Positions 49,829 to 64,000 of a stretch of DNA of 64,000 nt are shown in pieces (position 1 is the stretch's first letter; every line of letters starts with the position of its first letter). The notes beneath the pieces are model-generated. The model worked only from the letters and a program-made list of their open reading frames with translations, was not told the origin of the DNA and did no database searches. This stretch comes from Myripristis murdjan (Eukaryota > Chordata > Actinopteri > Holocentriformes > Holocentridae). The DNA lies in the NCBI RefSeq assembly GCF_902150065.1, contig NC_044001.1, positions 15,356,439-15,420,438 on the forward strand, in the 5' to 3' direction. The position numbers and the translations under genes were made by a program.

Positions 49829-50626
49829 CCTTATACCCCTTTCTGGCTTCCATGGCAACACCCAGGGGAAAGTATCTCTCACACTTCTTTCCCACACCCC
49901 AACATGTAGGTGTCTTTGCGCAGGCACACACACACACAGACACACACACACACATGGACACAGACACACACAGATACTCACAACTTTGCCCCTTTTTGGC
50001 TTCCATGGCAACCCCCACGGGAACCTACCACGGGAACTGCCAACACCTGTCAGGTGGCGCTATAGGATAAATACTGTGAGGCTCTGGATTACATCTTTGA
50101 CCTAACAGTGACCAGCAGGGGAGGAGCCAGTACAGGCTTTACAGGAGGCAGAGGCTTTACAGGTCACCTTCCATGTGAAAATGTCATGAGGATGACTAAC
50201 TAAATCATAGTGGTCAATGCTGACGGGAACACAAAAGATGCTATTTTTTTTGCCACTATTTAGAAAATTGAAATGGTTTCAAAACAGTGTCCTTGGAAAA
50301 CATTGAAATGAAGTACTCTGTGATAAATACTACAATATGTTTCATCTGAGTATTTGTTATAGTCAAAATAATATCTATATAATGTTTTTTTCCCTAAAAA
50401 ACGAATGGTATGATCTCAGGTAAATTAGGCCTACAGCACATACATAGCAAATAGAAGTTCAAAACTTGTCATTTTCACAAGAGCAGAAGTTAATAAAAAG
50501 ATCTAACACAACATTAGGTGATAATATGTATCATAGTGGATTTATAATCAAATACAATGTTACCGGTCACATGTGACCGGGAACCCCATGAGTGTTAGCC
50601 CAAAATGAACAGAATAGGAGGGTTAA
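49168..50626. mobile_element. piggyBac-like non-autonomous element (1,451 bp) with TTAA duplication
   Basis: The element spans 49,172-50,622. Its left end CCCTCCTGTCGTGTTC and the reverse complement of its right end (CCCTCCTATTCTGTTC) agree at 13 of 16 bases. TTAA flanks both sides (49,168-49,171 and 50,623-50,626), the hallmark of piggyBac target choice. Near each end lies a short palindromic block (GGTCAAATCTGACCGG at 49,190-49,205; GGTCACATGTGACCGG at about 50,565-50,580), and CGGTCACAAATGACCGG lies at about 49,368-49,384. These are shared by many teleost piggyBac-type repeats. There is no transposase frame. The centre is a four-unit minisatellite. The element lies between the candidate first exon and the coding exon of cnr1. 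Confidence 0.85.
49441..50030. repeat. Four-unit minisatellite with embedded (CA)n, inside the piggyBac-like element
   Basis: Units begin CTTTCCCACACCCCAACATG at 49,441, 49,603, 49,751 and 49,887, so unit lengths are 162, 148, 136 and about 144 bp. Each unit ends with a shared CCTTTCTGGCTTCCATGGCA(A/G)C-like block. Length differences come from the (CA)n run inside each unit. Long open frames in all directions (Cys-Val or His-Thr repeats) are artefacts of the CA runs. Confidence 0.93.
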
Positions 50627-51013
50627 TGCCTAATTAATCCGATGATTATTTAAAAAAGAATCCCCTAATGCTTAATGACCTCCTTTAATTAATAAGCAAG
50701 CTGACTGGCCTACATACTTAATGCAGTGATTTCCCCTGAGGCAGCACAGGTTTGTCATCAACTGTTCAGTTTCCCACTATTGTCTAGGATACATCTGCTG
50801 TAGAGTCAGCTGGCTGATAGAGATTCCCTTATTATCACCCAGCAACAAATTATACCCACAATATCCATAGAGGCTCACTACATAATACACACACGGTTCT
50901 TATTTATTCACTTCTATTCATTTTGAAATACCTTTCTATCTAAATGTATTGATGTACAGTCACAATCATTTCATCAGTTATGTGTAAAACTGTTTTTTTT
51001 CTCTCTCTCTCAG

Positions 51014-52527
51014 ATCCCCTGTGTATGAGTCTAACACTGTTACAACACCCTGCTCTCCAGCTCTGCAGCCACTGAACAGCCATGAAGCTGGCTCTGCACA
51101 GGATAGCAGGCACCACCATGAGTACAGTAGCAACGGGTGTACAGTATCTTGGCTCCAATGATGCCAGCTATGATGACCCCTCCCTCGACTCCAGCCTGAT
51201 CAAGAGTGGATTCCACTATGAGAAAACCCATTCTGCCTCAATGGGTAGTTCCTTCCCTGCACTTGGACTTGTGTCTGGAAATAAGGAGGTAATTTATAAT
51301 GGCTTCCCTCCTATTTACCCAACTAACATTTCAGACATTCTGCTGGGTAATGGCACCTCAGTGGAGAGTGGAGGCATGACACAGTGCGGGGAGAACTTTG
51401 TAGACAACATGGAGTGTTTTATGATTCTGACTCCCAGCCAGCAGCTTGCAGTAGCCGTCTTGGCTCTCACCCTGGGCACATTCACAGTGCTAGAGAACCT
51501 CATGGTGTTGTATGTGATCTTACAGTCACAGACGCTGCGCTCTCGGCCTTCCTACCACTTCATAGGCAGTCTGGCTGTGGCTGATCTGATTGGCAGCATC
51601 ATATTTGTCTACAGCTTTCTGGACTTCCATGTTCTCCACAGGAAGGACAGCCCTGATATTTTCCTCTTCAAGTTAGCTGGGGTAATTGCCTCCTTCACAG
51701 CCTCCGTGGGCAGTCTGTTCCTCACTGCGATAGACCGCTACATCTCCATCCACAGGCCCATGGCATACAAGCGCATCGTTACAAAGACCAAGGCGATCAT
51801 CGCGTTCAGTATGATGTGGTCCATCTCCATCATCATCTCTTTTCTCCCTCTGCTCGGCTGGAACTGCAAGCGCCTCAACTCCGTCTGCTCAGACATTTTC
51901 CCTCTAATTGACCAGAAGTACCTGATGTTCTGGATTGGAATAACCAGCATCTTGGTTCTGTTCATCATCTACGCCTACATGTTCATCCTGTGGAAAGCCC
52001 ACCATCATGCTGTCCGCATGCTGAGCCGCAGCTCCCAGAGGAGTGTCACTGTCTACACTGCAGACGGGACTAAAGTTCAGACAGTGCGGCCTGAGCAGGC
52101 CCGCATGGACCTCCGCCTGGCCAAGACCCTCGTTCTGATACTGGTGGCCCTCATCATCTGCTGGGGCCCCGTTTTAGCCATCATGGTGTATGACCTCTTC
52201 TGGAAGGTGAATGACTTCATCAAGACTGTGTTCGCCTTCTGCAGCATGCTTTGCCTGCTCAACTCCACAGTGAACCCTGTGATCTACGCCATGAGGAGCA
52301 AGGACCTGCGCAGGGCCTTCCTCAACATTTGCCAGGTGTGTCGGGGTACAACTCAGCCTCTGGACAACAGCGGTGAAAGTGACTGGAACAGCAGGAGTGT
52401 CAGAGTCACGGCAGGCGCGGCAGCAAAAGATGGAGATGGAGCTGGATCTGTGAGGACTGACAGAGTTAAAGTAGCTCAGGTTACTTTGTCTGGAGTGACT
52501 GAGACGTCGACTGCAGAGCCGGTCTGA
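51014..52527 (+). CDS. cnr1: Cannabinoid receptor 1
   Basis: Role: Gi/o-coupled GPCR for endocannabinoids, mainly presynaptic. The coding region is 51,082-52,527 in a single exon (481 aa) that starts at 51,014 after a strong acceptor (CTCTCTCTCTCAG); 51,014-51,081 is 5' UTR. The start aligns with mammalian CB1 ([16 protein letters not shown] versus MKSILDGLADTTFRT). Visible marks are the long N-terminal tail with N-glycosylation sites (NIS at 82, NGT at 90), the N-terminal cysteine pair (C102, C112) in QCGENF...ECFM, LAVAD (164-168), DRY (218-220), ECL2 cysteines (C262, C269), CWGP (360-363), NPVIY (398-402) and a cytoplasmic cysteine after helix 8 (FLNICQVC). The 7 TM helices run about 119-405. 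Compared with mammals there is one extra residue between the N-terminal cysteines. Some fish have two CB1 copies; which one this is cannot be told here, though synteny favours the main locus. Confidence 0.97.
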
Positions 52528-53219
52528 AAGGCCAGCCATGATGCTACGGTACAACTGTGAACTGTGAAGATATTGTAGAATAGTCCCTACCTTAATAATG
52601 CACCTCTCTGTGACTGTGAAATGTGCCAAAATGACTTAGATACACACCTGAAAAAGAAAGCTTTTGTTGCTTGAAGATATTTTAAAAAAACATTGTGGCT
52701 TTCCCTGTTATTCCTTCAGGTTTGTTCCAGTCATAGCAATATTGTGACAGTAATGCAAGGTGAAACTGTGTTTACCATAACGCTTTTGACTGATGGTATA
52801 CTGCTTGTAATTGAAACTAGCATCTCTTTGTGATATGAAGTCAAATGATGATGATTTTGTAAAATCAAGATATCATGCCACCTGGTCATTTTTCAGTGTC
52901 ATGCAAATCTTTGGTCTGTTTTTGTTCTATGACATATTCTCAATGGAGAAAAATAGTGAATAATACTTTGGCTTTTGGGTACATAAAAGCATAACAGTTT
53001 AGTCTGAATAGGTGAAATCTTCTGTATGACTTGTGCTTATGAAATAGTTCCGGCATATTGTGAGAAGCTATACTGCCATGTTCCTGTGAACAATCAATGG
53101 TGCCATTATGTCCTATGAAATGTGTGTATCAGCAGAGCACATGAGTGATATAATTGTGGACTTTGTCTATTTTTATCGTAATTTTTGTCAAAATTCATGG
53201 TAATCTTTTTTTCAATAAA
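52528..53219 (+). other. cnr1: cnr1 3' UTR with polyA signal
   Basis: A/T-rich UTR with AATAAA at 53,214-53,219; AATAAATAAA about 45 bp later is a second option. No coding sequence. Confidence 0.5.
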
Positions 53220-53426
53220 AACATGAAATACAAGCAAACCAGCACATTATAAATGTTCAATAAATAAAATTCAGTATTTGTGGTGAATTTATGAACATGG
53301 AGTAAGAGTATGTTCTGCATATTTCAAGACAATATAATTATAAATAAATCAATTTTAAAAAGGGGAGAGAATAAATTACACTAAGCACAGTGATAAGTCA
53401 CCGTTCATCATATATTTTGCTGTACG

Positions 53427-53443
53427 ATAGCGCCCTCGTGTGG
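53427..53443 (-). promoter_or_regulatory. CTCF-like motif
   Basis: The minus strand reads CCACACGAGGGCGCTA, close to the CTCF core with the GAGGGCGC half intact. It sits between the cnr1 3' end and the akirin2 promoter. Confidence 0.35.
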
Positions 53444-53654
53444 ACAGTTGACGAACGACGGGATGTGATATATTATTGGACAATGACAAGTAGTTACATA
53501 TAAATTAAGTGGCAATATTGTAAATTATCAAACACTATAAAAATGTTAGAATTTTACCAAGAAAAATAATTTAAAAAATCCTGATGCGTGGCAAGGTAAG
53601 ACAATTTTAACCCAAATTACTTTCGCATCCTTTGTAGTTTAATGCCCTAAATGG

Positions 53655-53710
53655 ACTACAAGACCCACAATGCATTGCGGCGCAGGCAGTCATGAGCATG
53701 TGTGACGTCA
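53655..53710 (+). promoter_or_regulatory. akirin2: akirin2 promoter: ZNF143/Staf-like site and CRE
   Basis: ACTACAAGACCCACAATGCA, continuing to TTGCGG at 53,680, closely matches the long ZNF143 (Staf)/THAP11 motif (ACTACAA-YTCCCA-RMATGC). A palindromic CRE, TGACGTCA, lies at 53,703-53,710. No TATA box is evident, consistent with a broadly expressed housekeeping gene. Transcription probably begins within the following 100 bp. Confidence 0.65.
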
Positions 53711-53958
53711 CCTACAGGAGAAGCCGACTGCCTCATATCAAAAACAAGCAGCTAAGTTGCGTTAGCTAGCTGCCCGATCTAACGGGAGACAGTTGGCCCG
53801 CAGCTGGCCCCATCCTCACCACAACTTTTAGCAAGCAACTTCTAGAGCAACACAAGCCGCGGAGGGTCAATTGGAGAGGGCGACTTCCTCCCAGAAAAGG
53901 TAAGAGCTAGCTTTCTACAGCTGAGCATAAGGTTACTGTCCTGCCAGTGGGGACGAAA

Positions 53959-54021
53959 GCTAACGTTAGCATTGTTTTCGTTTGGACTGAGTGTTGAATA
54001 GCCGACCCGGCTAACGTTAGC
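53959..54021. repeat. Two GCTAACGTTAGC palindromes
   Basis: Exact 12-bp palindromes at 53,959-53,970 and 54,010-54,021 in the akirin2 5' region, with related GTTAGCTAGCTG at about 53,762-53,773. The motif is frequent near teleost gene starts; its meaning is unknown to me. Confidence 0.7.
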
Positions 54022-54227
54022 TTGCTAGCGAATATTCAAAGCCTTCGTTACGTTGTTGTGCTTTGCTTGTGTGTTTTTTCGCGGAGAAAACTGTTTTAAT
54101 CTGGGCATTTCGCTCGGAAAACATCAAATAAACGCTAACTGAAGCTGGCTGCTGGTAACACGTTGATGTTATCGTCTCATAATCGTCTTGTTCCGACATA
54201 TCACCCCCTCCCCAACACACTCAAGTC

Positions 54228-55546
54228 ATGGCGTGTGGAGCCACCCTGAAGAGGACCATGGATTTCGATCCATTGATGAGTCCCACGTCCCCGAAGAGAC
54301 GAAGGTGCATCCCCGTGTCCCCATCCTCCTCATCCTCGTCATCCCCCAGGAAGTACCTTCGCATGGAGCCCTCGCCATTTGGGGAATCGTCGTCAAGACT
54401 TACTGCAGGTAAGGGTTAGCCAAGTTGGCCTGGTTGCTTTCGAGGGACTAGCAACATGTTGAGCCAGGTGATACGCAGTGTAACAACAGTCTGTGTGAAC
54501 AAGATAAGTTCTTGAAGGTGTCAGATCTGCATGGTTAGATATGACGGGTGTCGGCACGCAGTGTTTAAAGGCCTCTGGTTGAAAGACCCTTGTCCTGACT
54601 TTTTCCCCCCCGTTTGTCCCATTAGAACAAATCCTCAGCAACATCAAGCAGGAGTACAAACGTATACAAAAGAGGAAGCATCTAGATGGCTACCAACAGT
54701 CAGAGTGCTGCTATTCTCCTGAATCCCCCTCCCAGTCGTCTATTATGAGTGGCTCCAGCATGCCAGGTTGGTGAAGTAACCCTCTGTGTAAAGACTGCCA
54801 CAATGTGACAATACACTCAGGTGATCAGAGTGACAGTCGTCATGGTGCCTAAACATCATACGGTAACATTTATGTATGTATTTATTTATTTATGCACCGA
54901 CCTCTGCAGGGACATCCTCTGGAGGTGTTTCTCCAACTAGGAAAGAACAACCATTATTCACCCTCAGACAAGTTGGGATGATCTGTGAACGCCTGCTGAA
55001 AGAAAGGGAAGAGAAAGTGCGGGAGGAATATGAGGAGACAATGACTTCAAAATTGGCAGGTAGGTAATATGAGGTAGTGAAAGAATTCAGTGCAGACTTT
55101 ATCAAATTAATAACTCAGTCTAAGCTTTCTTGTTAAGAAGTTATAGTTAAATAGACTGACACTGATTGAAGATTTCTGTATTAGAATGAATATCAGTGTT
55201 TTTACAAGGCATAAGATTTATCGATAACAGATTGCCGATGAAGCTTACTATTTTATAGTAAAACAGTGGTGATATAACATTAATGCAGTGTTGTATCCTG
55301 TGTCCCATCCTGTAAATTACAGAACAATATGACACCTTTGTGAAATTCACACATGATCAGTTGATGCGGCGATTTGGGGAGCAACCTGCAAGCTGTGAGT
55401 TTATTCATTTTTCATTTTCAACTGTTGCCATGTTTCAGTTTCACTGATGTGTTGTAAAGGCATTGAATTAGGTTTGTATTCCCCTTGTGAAGTTCATGTG
55501 AACAGGCCTGTTTTCTCGTATCTCCTCTCCTCCAGATGTTTCCTGA
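54228..55546 (+). CDS. akirin2: Akirin-2
   Basis: Role: small nuclear protein that links transcription factors such as NF-kB to SWI/SNF chromatin remodelling, and that binds proteasomes for nuclear import. Coding exons: 54228-54408, 54626-54766, 54910-55059, 55323-55394, 55536-55546; GT/AG borders, phases agree, 184 aa, the usual akirin length. The N-terminus [19 protein letters not shown] contains the conserved block, and the nuclear localisation signal PKRRRC is at 22-27, followed by a Ser run. The second half has [18 protein letters not shown] and the helical region [20 protein letters not shown] (then KVREEYEE). The end SYVS is the conserved akirin tail that contacts the proteasome. The exon-2 donor GTTGGT is weak but frame-required. 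The last coding exon holds only 11 nt. A donor-like AAG|GTAAGA at 53,899 suggests a possible 5' UTR intron. Confidence 0.96.
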
Positions 55547-56149
55547 GTGTGGCACAGAAATCTTTGCGAGACAACTTTCTCTTGCTGCAAGCTATCAAGT
55601 GACATTTCGAGAGAGAAAGAAGCCCATCAATGCAAGAGATTCAGTTTAGCTAGTTTAAATGAAACTTTTCTTACTGTGCCATATTTCTGTCTTTGGGCAA
55701 AGGTTTATATGAAGCCGTTGTCAGTGGTTTCCACTCTGTTGTAAGCAACTAGGTGCTTCCTAATGTAAATTTATGGACCCTATCTTTACCAGTGGCCTAT
55801 GTTTCTCCTGCTGTACGTGTATCTACAGTTATCTCACTTTTGTAATGATTCCCGGCATTCCAGGCTTTGTTATTCATTGATTTCTTTATGTTACATGTAT
55901 ATATGATAAAGCAATGTAGAATTTTACATAAGGTTTGCTGGTCAATCTGTAAGCAAGTGGAAGAAACAAGTTAGTTTAACTGAGAGAAAGCGTTTGCAGT
56001 TTGCCCCCAGTTAATTGCTTTGGAACTGAGCATAAAGTGGGCTATTTAGATTTTTTCCCCTTTCCCTATCAATGTTTTATTTATTTTGACATTTGTTTTC
56101 CTGGTATTACTTTTAAACCAATGTACTTAGTGGAAAAACAAACAATAAA
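55547..56149 (+). other. akirin2: akirin2 3' UTR with polyA signal
   Basis: AATAAA at 56,144-56,149, about 600 nt after the stop, is followed by a GT-rich stretch (TTGACTTGTTTTGATTGGTG) suited to cleavage-factor binding. Confidence 0.6.
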
Positions 56150-56969
56150 ATGTTTTAAGAGTTTTTGACTTGTTTTGATTGGTGTTAGACATTACTGTGG
56201 TGCAGGTATGTCTCTAATGCAGAGCTGCTCATCTTTTTTTTGGCTTGTGACCCTTTAAAATGAAGCAATGTCTTGTGGCAACTTGTTCCCAAAGAATTAT
56301 TTCCTCTCTGCTTGTTTAATGTGGTAAGAGCAGCCTCAAAACTAGCAGCATTTAACCAAAATTGTAGACATCAGGAAGAAAAGTTGACAGAAAAATTGTG
56401 CTGAGAATGCAGAGGAGGTTTGAACCTCAGGTTGACAAAACAATGGTCTAATTGCTGTAAAAACCTTGTTTCAGCTTTGTTTTGGTGATGGAGGAAATTA
56501 CTCAAAAAAATCTGCCTACTTTCTCATTGAAGCAAAGACAATGGGATAAACTATTAGAGAAATTGAGTCAAACAGCTATTGTGTTCTTTTTTCCCCCAGA
56601 GGGAGAGGAAACTGGTGAATTACTACCAAAAATGACAAAATGACCTGAGCTTTTCTGCAACTCCTGCAAATGAGCTGTTTTAACACTTCTCCCAAATGCC
56701 CACTCAAGAAGAGAACAGATTTTTTTTCCTCCTTATAATGGATTAAATAAACCTTCACTACATGTTCATGCCATGCCTTCAGTGTAGTGTCCTAGTGGCT
56801 GATAAAATTAAGCTCCGATTACTTTTTCTTATCACTGCCACCACAACTGTATATCAGTTTCTTGCAGCATCTGGTGGAACATGATGTTAATGAAGCTCTC
56901 GATGTTGGAGTGTGTCATTGTGCATAATATACAGACAAAATAGCTTGTTGAGACACCAACCAGGTATAT
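56150..56969. other. Spacer between convergent akirin2 and orc3
   Basis: About 0.8 kb of unremarkable A/T-rich DNA; nothing recognised. Confidence 0.5.
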
Positions 56970-56975
56970 TTTATT
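56970..56975 (-). terminator. orc3: PolyA signal of orc3
   Basis: The minus strand reads AATAAA, about 180 nt after the orc3 stop codon, giving a short 3' UTR. Confidence 0.6.
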
Positions 56976-57152
56976 AGAAAAAAAAGTACAGTACAAAATG
57001 TCAATCTTAAGTCCACCTTTACACACTGTCTCCTCTTATTGCATTTGCACCATGCTTTGGTGAATAATGTGCTTTAGTTTTCTACATGTAACTGAAATGA
57101 AGGGACAAAGGACACATAAATACAAGACTACAAGGATTCATGGAGACTTAAA

Positions 57153-62966
<5,814 letters not shown>

Positions 62967-64000
62967 CTGTGAAAAAGAAAACATTATGCAAATCAGTGAC
63001 CACATTTTCTCATCTGGCCAGCCACAGAGGAAACAATCAGGTTTCCTATCTTGTTATGCCTCAGTCTGAAAACGACAGCAAACAAAACCGACCCAGTCAT
63101 AACACACACTGTCTCTTGGGGTTCCTGTTAAAGCAGACAAAATGAGAAGTCTGTGACTCAGAAACTATTTAAACTATTTCAATGTTAAAATTCCACTACA
63201 TGTGCTATTGTTCAGGTTTTAAGTTTTTAGAGAAGTGCCACATATGGATAGACTTTGGATGTGTTACTTCAGCAACTAAATTGTGCTATGCTCACTTAAC
63301 AGAAAAGCTTCAAAGCTATAATTTCGTTTGTGTCTGATATGAACTACAGATTTTGAGAGGATGAGAACAGTCCAGAAGATCTTGATGAGAATGACAATTT
63401 CTACAGTGGAGTTTCATTTAGTGATTCCTTTTACCTCGTGATCAAAATTTATTTCATTGTTTTTTGTTTTTGTTTCCTTTGTAATTTCATGCAGCTGCAG
63501 TCCTTGGGGGAATAATTCTAGTTTTGGCCCAAATCTGTCACTGTTGGGGTCTAAGTCGTATTTCAAGTTGAGGTTGTAGTGCTATTTTTTTTTCTTCTAA
63601 TTACACAATTATTGCCTCTCAAACATTTTAACTGCACTTATTTGCGTTCCAGATGATAATGAGACTAAGTTACCATGCTACTTAATATTAACATGACATT
63701 TTCTCTTGCAGTGGTGGAGCAGCACTGCTAAAGAAATATAGAGGAAATACAATTTATTTTGAAACCTAAAATCTTATAATACTGCACAATCCTGTGTTTG
63801 CTTTCTCAACAAGATATCTACAGCAGGTCAAGTCTTTTAACAGTGTTTTATGTTTCAAAAAACGTGTCCAGTAAAGCAGACTTCTTTCAGAGCTTTGGAA
63901 CAGGATGGCCTTTATTTTCTTTTTTTCTGAAACCATTTTTCTGTAAATGAGCAGAGGCGGATGTGCAAAAATGGGCCAAACAGTTCAGCCCAGAGGTGCC
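62967..64000. other. orc3: orc3 intron at window edge
   Basis: No exon with ORC3 similarity or matching splice sites was seen on the minus strand here, so the next upstream exon probably lies beyond the window. Confidence 0.45.

Noticed and set aside
49387-50105. Long open frames (up to 159 aa) on both strands rich in Cys-Val or His-Thr
   Set aside because: They are translations of (CA)n/(GT)n inside the minisatellite, and open in several frames at once.

Overview
This window is vertebrate nuclear DNA, almost certainly from a ray-finned (probably percomorph) fish. The genes have introns with GT...AG borders, several introns are only 80-300 bp long, and the intergenic DNA is full of (CA)n runs, fish-type LINE tails and DNA-transposon derivatives. 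The gene neighbours match the block on human 6q15 (GABRR1, PM20D2, CNR1, AKIRIN2, ORC3), known from general knowledge of that locus. No bacterial or plasmid-like sequence was seen.

Layout: (1) 1-3,911, + strand: the 3' part of a SUN-domain gene (SUN3/SPAG4/SUN5-like), whose third visible intron carries a 5'-truncated LINE with a target-site duplication. (2) 3,912-9,413: a repeat-rich spacer with a SINE-like degenerate repeat, a 302-bp Harbinger-type MITE and a long (GT)n tract. (3) 9,414-24,382, + strand: a complete gabrr1 (GABA-A receptor rho1 subunit, 10 coding exons, 478 aa), with a decayed Ty3/gypsy-type pol fossil in its last intron. (4) 25,203-28,726, - strand: a complete pm20d2 (7 coding exons, 407 aa), convergent with gabrr1. 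(5) 28.7-48.4 kb: a roughly 20-kb region with no recognised coding exon. (6) 48.4-53.2 kb, + strand: cnr1 (cannabinoid receptor 1, 481 aa, coding region in one exon). A candidate promoter and first exon lie near 48.5-48.8 kb, and a 1.45-kb piggyBac-like non-autonomous element sits between them and the coding exon. (7) 53.65-56.15 kb, + strand: akirin2 (5 coding exons, 184 aa), with a ZNF143-like and CRE-like promoter. (8) 56.97-62.97 kb, - strand: the last 13 coding exons of orc3 (478 aa visible), tail to tail with akirin2; one intron uses a GC donor.

The genes have no common pathway: a nuclear-envelope protein, a ligand-gated chloride channel, a dipeptidase-like repair enzyme, a GPCR, a nuclear transcription cofactor and a replication-origin protein. 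Their association is conserved synteny, not an operon. I found no convincing undescribed system. The most notable local features are the piggyBac-like element with a nested four-unit minisatellite, the GC-AG intron in orc3, a 19-bp perfect hairpin in the SUN-gene 3' UTR, and several CTCF-like motifs.
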